Assembly: GCA_039583875.1 (NCBI GenBank)
Contig: CM077158.1
Location: 126,995,221 to 127,059,220 of the forward strand
Reading direction: 5' to 3'
Length of the DNA: 64,000 nt
Source of the DNA: Platanthera guangdongensis
Taxonomy: Eukaryota; Streptophyta; Magnoliopsida; Asparagales; Orchidaceae
The translations under genes were made by a program, and so were the position numbers. This document shows, piece by piece, positions 22,907 through 33,270 of the stretch. Position 1 is the stretch's first letter. The number at the start of each line of letters is the position of its first letter. Below the pieces are notes generated by a model, which searched no databases, was not told the origin of the DNA, and saw nothing but the letters and a program-made list of their open reading frames with translations.

Positions 22907-23344
22907 AGATTTTTCAACTAATGATGTTATGTTTGAAATATATATTATGTTTGAAATATTGTTGTTTTAACACATTATAAAATTGATAACTAATGATTTT
23001 TTATCTTTACATCTTTGATTGAAACAGAGTCTCTCGAGGCCACTGAATGAAATTTATAGTTGCATAAGAAGAAGATGCTAATATTTTGATATGAGTTCAA
23101 CTGCGAGATTCTGACGGGTTTTTTGGGGGTTTTTGGGAGGTCTTTGATTTTTTGCATTGCAAGTATGAATTTTGTTCTGAGGTTTTTTCATTGCAAGCGC
23201 AAGTATGAACTTTGCATGTACGTGTGTTTACTTGCAGATGTATGTGTTACAATTATATTTTTTGGTTGTTACTTCTTTAAATTAATGTTCTCTATCAAAG
23301 ACCTATGATGGTGAGGTTGAAGTGTTGTGTATAGGAAAGGACGT

Positions 23345-23605
23345 CACCCCCCCCCCCCCCGAACAATGTCGCCGCCCCAAGAAAACTTTCGTCGCCCTTG
23401 CACAATGTCGTCGCCCCCGAACATTGTCACCGACCCCGACCATTGTAGCCGCCCATGAACAATGTTGCCGCCCACGAACAATGTCGCCGCCCACGAACAA
23501 TGTCGCCGCCCACGAACAATATCGCCGCCCACGACCAATGTCGCCACCCACGACAAATGTCACTTTCACGACCAATATCGTAGCCACGACACATGTTGTC
23601 GCCCA
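23345..23605. repeat. 19-bp tandem repeat array B in Helitron
   Basis: Unit GAACAATGTCGCCGCCCAC with a clear 19-bp period, most regular at 23457-23520. It lies about 100 bp inside the Helitron 3' end. A short C-run precedes it at 23347-23360. Confidence 0.85.
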
Positions 23606-23642
23606 CGACCCATAACGTTGCCAAGCGGGCGATGCCAGCTTG

Positions 23643-23703
23643 CTTGCGGGCGAAGCCCGTAGGGACGCATCGAGAACGGGTGGAGCCCGTTCGAAGATTC
23701 TAG
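23643..23703 (+). other. Helitron 3' terminus
   Basis: Two short hairpins: GCGGGC-GAA-GCCCGT, and GAACGGG...CCCGTTC (23674-23680 with 23686-23692). Seven bases later comes CTAG, followed by T. This is the classic Helitron 3' terminal arrangement. Confidence 0.7.
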
Positions 23704-24244
23704 TATATATATATATTCATACTTAAAGATAAATTATGCTATAGGTAATAGTTAAGGGTTAGATTAAGGGTTAATAATATTATTTCTAACTACGGGGAGT
23801 AATTTCGAGGAATGAATTGAGTAGAAACAGAGGCAAGTGGTGTTCTTGCTCTCTTAACTCATTTCCTCCAATTTCTAGTCCATTTTTCTTGGATTTGATA
23901 CGTTTAAATTTCCTAAAACTTTTATCCCTAAATTGCTCCGTAAATTTGGTAAAAAAGTAGTCGCGTCATTTTAATTGTCGTGTCATTTTGATCGTTGCAT
24001 TATCTTGTGCACCATGTTATTTTTGATCGTCCCCTACCTTGTGTGACCCTTGCAACCTTCATCTATTTGTCGAAGTCATTTGTTAACCTCTTTGAAATTT
24101 CGTTGTGTATGTCCAATTTGTTAAGTGCCCTTTTAAGTTGTAAATTTCGTCAAAATCGAGTCATTGTCTGTTTACCTGATAGACTGAGTTTAATAAAAGA
24201 ACTCTGAATATTTATATATGTAACTAAATGAAATCTCTGATGGA

Positions 24245-24390
24245 CTGTGTGTGTTGGGGCTTCTACCTCGGCATAGTGCCTTTCTTGTATGGTCTATGTG
24301 CGTTGTGGACCTTTAACCCCGACATATTACCTTAGTTGTTGGTCTATGTGCGCATTGTGGACCTTTTCCCTGGCACAGTACTCTCCTTCA
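24245..24390. repeat. About 60-bp tandem repeat in solo LTR
   Basis: Three imperfect copies containing GGTCTATGTGCG, TTGTGGACCTTT and a CCCCGACATA-like block. Confidence 0.6.
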
Positions 24391-26302
24391 GTTGAGGATC
24401 TTACACATGACTTGTCGGTGTTTGATGCCTTTTTGAGCTGATCAGTCTCATTTAAAATTCTGAGTAATTTGGATATTAAAGAAGGATAAAATATATGAAC
24501 TTCTAATACTTGATGCTCTGTTCTGTTTAGGTTGCTGTGGTTTAATTTTTCATGCTTAGCTAGATTGCTTGTTTTGTTTCTCTAGCTTTTCTACTGCCTT
24601 TTGTTGCAGTCAATTTGTTGTCCCTCGTTCACTTCGAGGTTTGTTGTTCTTCCTTTTACTCTTTTGCACCACTGGTAGCTTGCTTCTGACGTGTTCTTCT
24701 TTTGAATGCCTCGGGTACAGTGCAGTAACATGTTTAGCTGACAGAGTTATCTTTCTGGTGCTGCGAGTTGTTGTGGTCGTTTTTTCCACCTTAGAGTGTT
24801 GAGGTAGTTGTTTTGTTAGACATGACTATTTCTCTATAGGTTCGTGTCAGTTGTGTGCCCCCAGAGTCTTAGACTTCTTATAACAGTTTAATTGTTACTT
24901 TTACTGTTGTTACATATTGCTAGTTTTATACTTGCTCTCTGCAAAGGTTTTACATTATGATGCATGTAGTTACTTTTAAGTACACAAAGTTGCATACTGA
25001 AATTTTTTACATGGCATAACTTGAAACTGTAAAACACACTACTTTGAAGAGCCATAGAAAATCTCTTTTATTTATACTAAATTTAGAAGTCATATCTCAT
25101 TGCATTTTGTGATATGTGCTCCTTCTCATATAGGTTAATAATTGAATCAAGCTTAGTATTTTCCGATGCGTAAACCTACATTTTCTCACCTACGGACTAG
25201 TTGTCCCACCCGATCGAGGGACACTGTCAGTAAACTTAAGAACTTAAATGTGTTTTATAAACTTTAAACATAAGTATCTTCCATTAAGGTAAATAAAAGG
25301 ACAGGGTTGCATGAACATCTACAGGTGTCCCCTACACGGCGTGGCATCACGATTGCATATTTTCTCGCACTCTGATAGTACTTTAATACTGAGAAAATGC
25401 GGGTTGTGACAGTAGTGGAGAAGGAGGTCCTTGTTGGATCTAGTGGCCAACCATAGAGGGGGTGAATAAGGTTTAACGATGTTTATTAAAAATTTGAAAC
25501 ATTTCTAACTCAGAGAACTAGTTTAGGAAGCTACCGCGGGGAACTAGGTAGCTAGCGCGCGATGGTATGTCTCTGAATTCCTTTTCCTGGGCAGATTCAC
25601 CATTGGAGATCTATGTACTCTTTAGAGTAGCACAATCTAACAACCACAACAGTAAATATAGGTAGAGAAACAGGAAATGAATTTTATTACCAAAACTAAA
25701 ATCAGCAATTGCTTTTAAAGATTACAAAACATAATCTCTCTGACGCCGAAGATAGAAGGAATTGAATAAAAGAACTTTTGGTTTTCTATACCGACCCGCT
25801 CCATAGAATAGTTGGCTCTCTCGCTTTCCCTCCAACAAAGGTCTTCGAGCCGGCTCTTCACCTCCACGTAAGGAAGGGTGTTAGAGCCCCGCTAGATCAA
25901 CCGATCTAGACGTCCCTTCCCCGGGATGATTTCTCATGGAATCCTTCCCTAGATTCTGATGACCTTCCTCAGTTGATTTCCTTCACTACAAGCAAATTTG
26001 AGAAAGAGAAAGAATACACCAAAAGTTTAAAGGATTTAAAGCGATCAAAATCTCCCTCTTGACGAATCCTCTATCGATTATCCACGGCCGGTGCTTGAGA
26101 TCTTCGTGTGCTTGCAACCGGTCATCTCTTTGTAGTCGATGTAATTCTATGCTCGCCAGAGTTCTTCATTTGCGAATGGGAGGGAAGCGGTCTTCTTTTC
26201 ATTCGACGAAGGTGATGGAACAGACACGATAGAGGAGACCGAACCTAGGAGTAGTAGATCTCTGTCTCTTTTAGTCTTTGGTTTTTAACACCGAAAATGA
26301 GG

Positions 26303-26317
26303 CCCCTTTATATACGT
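26303..26317 (-). promoter_or_regulatory. TATA box of the SIRE-like LTR
   Basis: Minus-strand ACGTATATAAAGGGG, about 35 bp downstream of the dyad array. It probably sets the start of the genomic RNA, though in this copy it lies in the 3' LTR. Confidence 0.6.
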
Positions 26318-26350
26318 CTTTGTAAAAAAAGGATATAGCCGGAGGTAAGG

Positions 26351-26807
26351 CTAGCGCCCGTCGGTAGGTTCACGCACTTGGTGGTGACAGCTGTCCTCTA
26401 AATTTGGAAAAATATTAAAAACCAATATTTTCCTTTTTCTAATGCTAGCATGGCGCGGTAGGTAGGTAGCGCCATGCAGTAAACCTGTATCGACGCACTC
26501 GACGCATCTGTCTCAATGCTCTCAATGCATCAAGCATTGAGTGTGTTAACGCGGCGCGGTACCAAGCTAGTGCCTGACAGTAGTTCTGTCTCTACGCTCT
26601 TGATGCCTCTATCTCAACGTGCGTTCAGTGAGCTAGCATGACATGATAGAATGCTAGCACGTGCGTGGTAGGTTACTGATATCCCGGCTATTTAATTCAT
26701 TGAGCTAGTGAGGGAAGTAGGACTACCGCAACACGGTAGATTCCCGAGTGCTTTGTCCATTTAATTCAGTCTACCGCCCGGCGTTAGATACTAATGCTCG
26801 GCGGTAG
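26351..26807. promoter_or_regulatory. Dyad array of different sequence in the SIRE-like LTR
   Basis: Inverted repeats include CATGGCGC...GCGCCATG (26449-26477), GCTAGCAT...ATGCTAGC (26632-26658), CTACCG...CGGTAG (26723-26739) and CTACCGCC...GGCGGTAG (26771-26807). Related GCTAGCGCC/GGTAGG blocks lie at 26351-26368 and 26551-26574. Centres are 103, 99, 83, 86 and 58 bp apart. The sequence is unrelated to the Athila-type array. Confidence 0.65.
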
Positions 26808-26937
26808 GTTCCAGAGGAGGGCTCCTTGAATTTCTTGGACCTATAAACCTTTACACTCTACCAAACACAAGATAATCAATACATCCTGCAGTTAATATTT
26901 TCAAACTAATGATATGTCAACCATCGACACCAACAAT

Positions 26938-26962
26938 CTCCCCCTTTTGATAATATCAAGTC
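26938..26962 (-). other. SIRE-like polypurine tract
   Basis: Minus-strand ATCAAAAGGGGGAGAT directly before the LTR. Similar purine-rich copies (reverse complements of GCTCCCCCTACATG and TTCCCCTTTGATATTATC) occur near 27127 and 27177, as is common for SIRE-type elements with several such tracts. Confidence 0.65.
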
Positions 26963-29645
26963 TCGTTCATGAGATATAAAAATGAAGTGCATGATATAGC
27001 GAATATATAAGAGATGGTCTTGAAAACTCATTTTTCAGGGTGTATATAGCTCCCCTACACATGCGCTCCCACTATATATGTGTTCTACATGCTCCCAACT
27101 ATCTACGTGCACACAGTGAATGAAGCTCCCCCTACATGTGATATACACTTACACATGACTCATAAACCATCTATTCTTCCCCTTTGATATTATCGAAAGG
27201 AGATGGGCCAGACCATGAACACACATACACATGCACGGGACAAACGAAATACAATATATAATGAGCATGAGAAAGACAGTAAATAGTGCACGTTTATAGA
27301 AAGTGATGTAAGAGGCGAAAAAACAATAGGGGTGACCAACATGAAATCAGAGAATATTAAGCGTATAGGTCACATGGATGAATGCAGTATGTAGAAATAG
27401 TTTTGAATAACCTTTCAAAGTTACCAGAGATTGGAGAACATAAGTAGACTAAGCACATAAACACGTAGAGTACAATGCTACAAGAGTTATAGAATAAATG
27501 CAGAGGAACATTGTACAAGTCATGAATAGAAATTGTGTGCGATAACGTACGTTCTATAGATATATAGCACCATGTAAGTCCAATTCATATGCATGGAAGC
27601 ATTAGATAGAGCAATGTTGTGTGAGCGTGTAGCATCAGAAGACAAGCACTAAGTAGAATTAACATTCATGACATGTTGATCTCAGTAATAAATATGCTAT
27701 CGCGAGAGGAATAGAGTGAAAAATCACATCATGTTGCTACCGTGTTATATAAAGGCGAAAACTAGGGGCCCTAATCTTAAGGTTCTTGTCAGTGCACAAG
27801 ATAAAAATGATTTTTTGGATCAAGGTGCTCATCCTCACAATGCTCATAAAGAATTATCAGGAGGAGTGAGTAGTGCTTAGGGGTATCCTTAACACAAGGC
27901 TTGATAGCATTCATTTTATTGTAGACGCGTTGGGCTATCAATTTTACATTTTATAGTTCATGGACCTCAAATCAATCGAAATCTACCCACATAGATAGAT
28001 ACACTTTAACTTGTATACACAAGACTTGACCACTATAGATTTTGCCCAAACTTCTACACTTTATAAAAACGCATATGTATCGTGACATTGATTATTCAAG
28101 GTATTTATAATGTGGTAGACACAATATTACGAGTTATAGCATGTAAGCATATACTTTCTACAAGAGTGTTCCGTCTGGGGATGTGTGAATATTGTGACGT
28201 CATTCCACTATCTAAATCCTCACACATACCTAGAGGCATATTTGGGGAACACTAACATATCTACTCGCACTCAGTAGCTAAACACCTTTAGATTCGACAC
28301 ATCATGACAAATGTAGACAATGTGCACAGGGATTAACAAGATTAACTCAAACATTGTACATGAGCATTATTCTCTAAATTCTAGACATGGGTGTCCTAGG
28401 AATGATCAATCCTCATTTTTTGTCTTTTTGTTGATTTTGGGTTATATATATATATATTTTATTTTTTTATATAAAGATTTGACAAAAATAAATCGAAATA
28501 AATAACAAATCAAGCAAACAAATGAAAATAAAGGCAAAAGAAATAGGACCACACGATAGAGTATTATGCATGACACTTAATACTATGAGGCATGAAATAA
28601 CATTCATGCTATGATGGAGAACCCTTGAGAATGCTCAAAACACACTTGACCCAAGCAATGTGTCATCACTATAGCCCCGTACTCATTGATGGATGGGCAT
28701 GTAGAGCTGCACAAGTGTCGTAGGGTGGGGTGTCAGTCCCATATGCCCGCACAAGAACCCGCTCAACCTACACACTTTCCCCCCATCGTCACACAAGAAC
28801 CCACTAGAACCACTCCCCGGTTAAGGACAAGACATGAATTACAGGTTAGTGATCCTAATGACGACACACCTACACCCCCGCTAATGTGAGACACACCACA
28901 GTGAGCCTTATGTTGATGTTTATATTATCAAATTAATGTATATACTAGGGCTAATTGTCAGAATGTAGCACAAAAAGGAGTGATATCGCCGGTGGTATAG
29001 TTACCTCTTCGTTGTAGCTTCAGGATATATATAACTTGCGTACAGATCCAATTCCTCACTTTTGCTTGGTTTCTCTCTAGAGTTCAGATCTAGTTCCACC
29101 TATAGTCTTTTTGGTGCTTCCGCCTAGAGTTGAAAGTAGTCTCCTTTTATCATTGCTTCTTTGTATTTTCTAATTGATTTCACGTCGTTTTGTACACAAT
29201 TCGTGTTAGTTTCACGAATATTTTTATGTGTGATATGTGAATTTCCTCCACAAATCATGATTATTTTAACAGATCTCCCTTGTCTAAGCTTGGATCTTGC
29301 TTCATTGAGCATTTTTAAGGGAAATGTTTTCGTAAAGCTTGAGTTTTTGTGAGATCCGAACTTGGAATCTAAGAAGGGGAGATCTCAACTATTTTCCATG
29401 TTTGATTTGTGATTTTCCTTCACGGATCTCCTTTGTTTTTTACCGATCTACTTTTCTCGAGCTTAGATCTACCTCATCTTCCCGTTTTTGAGTAAAAATT
29501 AGGAAAAAAAGGAGTTTTGGGAAGAATCTGGCGGAGAAAGACGGGATGCAGTCTATCACGCTACAACGCCGCGGTACCTAAAAGAAGTCGATAGTTCTGC
29601 CCCTTTTTTCTTGACTGAAGAATTTCGTGTTTTTTTTTTCAGGTT
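26963..29645. other. Noncoding 3' region of the SIRE-like element
   Basis: No credible coding sequence on either strand. Toward 28940-29640, plus-strand sequence resembles the leader of the following plus-strand pseudogene: T-rich, ending in a strong acceptor-like run of T followed by CAG at about 29640. (AT)n occurs near 28445-28458. Confidence 0.5.
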
Positions 29646-30156
29646 ATGGATTCATCAAGCTCCCAACCTTCTCTCCACAGTTTCTCAAAATGCTCTTGAC
29701 GGCTTGCATCAACCTTCCTCGCTATAGATGAGGCCACAGTGAGCGTGCCCATGATCATCGATATCGATGATTGGTATGCTCACATTTATGGATACTTGGA
29801 GAATGCATGCGTACTTTCAGTGATCTCTTCTGGCACTGCATTCTCCTCGGTCCTCACTCGAGAGTTCTATAATAATCTCAGAGATCCCGCTTACACACAA
29901 CTGGGTGGAGGTGTGCGGTCATGTATAGGGGCTGAAGTAGTGACGATACTCCACTCGTATCTCGAGAGGAAATATGTCTATACGCCCAACTTTCCATACT
30001 TCGACATCGTAGAGTCCTTCAGAATCACCCGGAACTAGAGAGAGATAAACAAGGTCCTCCATAGTGTCGAGGGAGGTTAAGATCTCATCACTTCGGTGGA
30101 TACACTCACTCCTGATGTCCGCATCATCCAGGATGTCTTACGTCACTCTCTCATAT
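29646..30156 (+). pseudogene. Antisense ORF of the SIRE-like element, 5' part
   Basis: ATG 29646 follows a polypyrimidine-CAG acceptor site, suggesting a spliced leader. The frame reads MDSSSSQPSLHSFSKCS, a TGA at 29697, then continues in the same frame through DDWYAHIYGYL, SVLTREFYNNL and SYLERKYVYTPNFPYFDIVE. Further stops are TAG at 30036 and a TAA soon after. The REFYxNL block resembles the putative plant transposon/extra-ORF proteins found in some plant LTR elements. The LARD interrupts it at 30157; the coding frame resumes at 38731. Confidence 0.6.
30152..30156. repeat. LARD target-site duplication, left copy (CATAT)
   Basis: CATAT here and CATGT at 38726-38730 match at 4 of 5 bases. 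Removing the element with one copy gives a continuous frame ...HSLMFKTGD..., which supports this junction. Confidence 0.75.
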
Positions 30157-32405
30157 TGATTGATTTTTTCTCGCATCAAGTCCGAAAACTTAATGCGGGT
30201 TAAAACTCCAAAAAGATTACGAAGCGCGGCGCCCCGGGTGATTTTATTTAAGTTGAAATGCGGATTTGGTTTTTATTTAGAAAACGGGGCGCGCGTATTT
30301 TATTTATTTATTTATTTTGGATATAAAAAAGGTTTAGAAATCGAGTTTTAACGAAAGGAGGCAAGTGCACCTATCGTGTGTAGTACAGGATATTCCGGGT
30401 GGAATATCGAGGTCGTATTGTTCTCGGGGCCGGTTCGTTTATTTCTACTCTTCCCTGGAGGGGACTACTATTTTACCGATAATTTTATCTTGTCGGGATA
30501 TTATTTATATAAAAAAAAGGCAGAAAATAAAAGCATAATAAAGGTGGAGCCGATGAAGAGCTCAGCTCGAGGGCACCGAAAAGACATTGAACTAAAATAA
30601 ACGTTAAATAAAAAGAGCTCCTAAGTTTCTAATTAATTAGGGAGGAGACTTGGCCGTGGAGGCTCCACTAAAATGAACTCACCTATCTCTAGGACTATCG
30701 CTCACCTGAACATTAAGACTATTCGATCGGGCTCTCGTCCGACGAAGGATTCCTCTTAATGCCCGCATTACGCTAAGAACCCCGCTATTGGGTGGGGAAC
30801 CCAATCCGGTAGAGTTGGCGCGCCTCCTCTCTCGAGGGTTAGTGCGGAACTCCATTTACCAAGGGGTGATCGGTCCATATGCACGGCCTCTCGGCTAGCT
30901 AGCATATGGACTACGGAAATAGGGCCCACACATCGATTATGTGCTCCTACGCATCGTAAACCCCGGGCAAACCTTAAGTGATTTTTAATTAAATAGAAAA
31001 ATAAGACCTTTAATTATTTAAAGGAATTTTTTTTTTGTCCCAATGCTCTTCGATACTGAGGGCTAAGAACGTTAGCCACTCATCGGAATGGGGACGACAG
31101 CGATTGAAAGCAATAAAATTAAAGCAGAAAAATAAAGCAGGAAAATTAAAGCAGTAAATGGAAAGCAGTAAATTGCAAGTCCTACTCAAACGAGTAGGAC
31201 TGAAATGAAAGCAGTAAAATTGCAAGTCCCGGCGCAAATGCGTGGGCGGGAAAAAGAAAGCAAGTCCTACTCAAACGGGTAGGAGAAAATAAATGCATTT
31301 ACAAGGGCATTCCAAATTATTACAGTAAAGACCGGCCATTTAACTCAAGTGAGTAGGCGGTAAATAAAAGCTAAAACTCACGTACTCGACATAAAATTAA
31401 AACACACCCACTCTACAAGAAGTAAACACACTCTACTAAAATAAAATCCAGCCATTTAACTCAAGTGAGTAGGCGGAAAATTAAAATACACACACTTGTT
31501 TGAATAAAATCCAGCCATTTAACTCAAGTGAGTAGGCGGAAAATTAAAAACAACACACACACACACTCTACAGGAATTGAAATAAAGCTATAAAAACTAC
31601 TCATACACGCACGCACACGTACAAAATTAAGAAAAACTAAGTGACAGAAAAATTAAAACTACTACATTTCTACCGCTAGAATGCGGTAGAAATGAATAAA
31701 AAGGGAAAATAAAATTAAAAGGAGCAAAAGTTTTTGCAAAATAAACGAAAAGTGCAAGTGTTCGAAAAATTGAAATGAATACATTTCAACCGATGGAATG
31801 CGGTAGAAATGCATAAAATGAAGAAATAAAATTTAAACGGGCAAAAAGTTTTGGAAAATAAAAGCTAAACGAAGTGTTTGAAAAATTAAAATGACTATAT
31901 AAACGTTCCTATAACTCCGCAAAAGTGGTTAAAAAGTGAAAATAAAGTAAAAAGGAACGAAAAGTTTTACGAGCTAAACATGAAAATCGAAATTAGCAAA
32001 AATAAAAATCACTTTGAAAACGCTTTTACAGGTTTATAGGAATGAAATAAAAGCTATTAAAACCTAAGTCTAACAAAAACTAAATACAAATAACTAAGTA
32101 TAAAAGCATGAAAGTTAATCTCATACACACAAACCCATTTTAAAAGACTAAAAACAAAGTTAAAACTAAATAAAAAGATAAGATTGTATAAGAGATTGCT
32201 TATAGATGAAGTTCATGACAATGTAAGGAGGAAAAACTACAAATTTTATAAAGATAAAAATTCATTACAAAGCTAAAACAAATAAACATAAAAGGGAGGG
32301 GGAGAAAATCTCCTTACAAAACCCTTGGGATCATCTATCAGCAAAGCCTTTATACAAAATGGATCCAAAAAAAAACGGAACCCGGAATTCAGACAGGAAA
32401 TCTGA

Positions 32406-32416
32406 ATTTATAGAAA
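32406..32416 (-). promoter_or_regulatory. TATA box, LARD left LTR
   Basis: Minus-strand TTCTATAAATT, about 10 bp downstream of the dyad array. Same site at 37883-37893 in the right LTR, which is the 5' LTR and would drive transcription. Confidence 0.6.
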
Positions 32417-32422
32417 AAATTT

Positions 32423-33072
32423 CACGGGACGCCCTCGGACACGGGCGTGTCCGGGGGCGTGTCTACACTATTCACATGGCGGCCTTCCGATTTGACTGGA
32501 GATTTGACTTTGGCCGCTGAAAATCGGGACGGTCACGCCCCCTGTCACGGGCGTGACTATGGGCGTGTCGACACTATTAAGCAGAAGATTTCGGTGACTT
32601 GACGGCGAGTTGACGTTGCGGCGGAAAACACGGCGGTCACGCCCCTTGTCACGGGCGTGACGGTGGGCGTGTCGTGCGGCGATTAATGGCGTTGTTGACT
32701 TCGGGAGGTTGCCGGCGGCAGTTTGTCGGCCAGGTGGAGGAGTCACGCCCTAGGTCACGGGCGTGACTCTAGGCGTGTCGGGTTGGCTCGACGAACGTCG
32801 AGCGAAAAGCATCGAAAGGAGTGGTCACGGCTTGGGTCACGCCCCGTGTCAGGTGACACGGGCGTGTCGACGGGCGTGTCAGCTGGGTCGACGATCGTTG
32901 AGCGCGATTTCGTCGATCTGGATGGTCACGGGCATGGGTCACGGGCGTGACGCGGGTGACACGGGCGTGACACGGGCGTGTCACGCGATTTCTTCAGAAA
33001 GATGTCATTTCTCGGGAATTTGACGTATCACGCCCTGGTCACGGGCGTGACCAACAGTACACGGGCGTGTAC
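32423..33072. promoter_or_regulatory. Dyad-repeat array, LARD left LTR
   Basis: Inverted repeats GTCACG-GG-CGTGAC or GACACG-GG-CGTGTC are centred at 32444.5, 32550.5, 32654.5, 32760.5, 32861.5, 32944.5 and 33044.5 (spacing 106, 104, 106, 101, 83 and 100). Extra copies lie at 32964.5, 32975.5 and 33064.5. Many are nested in an outer pair CACGCCC...GGGCGTG. Near-palindromes CTCGACGAACGTCGAG and GTCGACGATCGTTGAG lie between them. Confidence 0.8.
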
Positions 33073-33245
33073 TCTGATTTTTTGGCAATTTTTCCTGAAA
33101 AATTCAGAAAACAAAAATAACTTTAAGTTAGAAAATATTTACAAAAAGGAAGCAATTTATTAAGCAAAAACAACTAAAAATTACAAAAAGAAACGAATAC
33201 ATCTTATTTAATGTATATAAAAACACGTATATTTACAACTCATCA

Positions 33246-33270
33246 AATACCCCCATACTTAAGCTTTTGC
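33246..33270 (-). other. LARD polypurine tract
   Basis: Minus-strand TTAAGTATGGGGGTATT directly before the LTR start, the same motif as in E1 and E4. Confidence 0.75.

Larger units (their letters stand above)
17097..23703 (+). mobile_element. Non-autonomous Helitron (about 6.6 kb)
   Basis: The 3' end has the Helitron hallmarks: a GC-rich hairpin at 23674-23692, seven bases, then CTAG at 23700-23703 followed by T. The proposed 5' end is TC at 17097, preceded by A, so insertion was between A and T as expected. The 5' end is less certain because it relies only on TC and on the TA repeat on both sides. There is no Rep/helicase gene. It carries at least one host-gene exon and internal tandem repeats. 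Confidence 0.55.
15981..25411 (+). repeat. Probable solo LTR of a Ty3/gypsy element, split by a Helitron
   Basis: Begins TGTAATGCCCC at 15981 and ends GCGGGTTGTGACA at 25411. Flanks are TTAGT (15976-15980) and GTAGT (25412-25416), a 4-of-5 match expected for a 5-bp target duplication. Without the Helitron (17097-23703) the LTR is about 2.82 kb. Its start and end resemble chromovirus LTRs, and no internal coding region is present. Orientation is not firmly fixed: a GCGGG...TGACA end fits the plus strand. Confidence 0.5.
25432..26937 (-). repeat. SIRE-like 3' LTR (1,506 bp)
   Basis: On the plus strand it starts TGTTGGATC and ends ACCAACA, giving terminal inverted repeats TGTTGG/CCAACA. On the minus strand it contains, in order, a dyad array (26351-26807) and a TATA box (26303-26317). 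A further dyad-rich block (GCTACC...GGTAGC, then GCTAGCGCGC) lies near 25528-25565. Confidence 0.75.
30157..33245 (-). repeat. LARD 3' LTR (left copy, 3,089 bp)
   Basis: Starts TGATTGATTTTTT and ends CTCATCA on the plus strand. Same length as the right copy. Contains three imperfect copies of a roughly 60-bp unit with CCATTTAACTCAAGTGAGTA (31331-31545), a TATA box and a dyad array. Confidence 0.9.

Noticed and set aside
24569..24802. 77-residue ORF with hydrophobic stretches
   Set aside because: Inside the solo LTR, T-rich, no conserved features.
32468..33023. Several overlapping ORFs on both strands in the GC-rich arrays
   Set aside because: Dyads lacking stops create open frames on both strands; the predicted proteins are rich in Arg/His/Thr from the repeat and have no domains.
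32423..33072. Regularly spaced palindromes that look like a CRISPR array
   Set aside because: The context is a plant LTR, spacers are not of uniform length, repeats vary, and no cas genes exist. It is better explained as an LTR promoter array.
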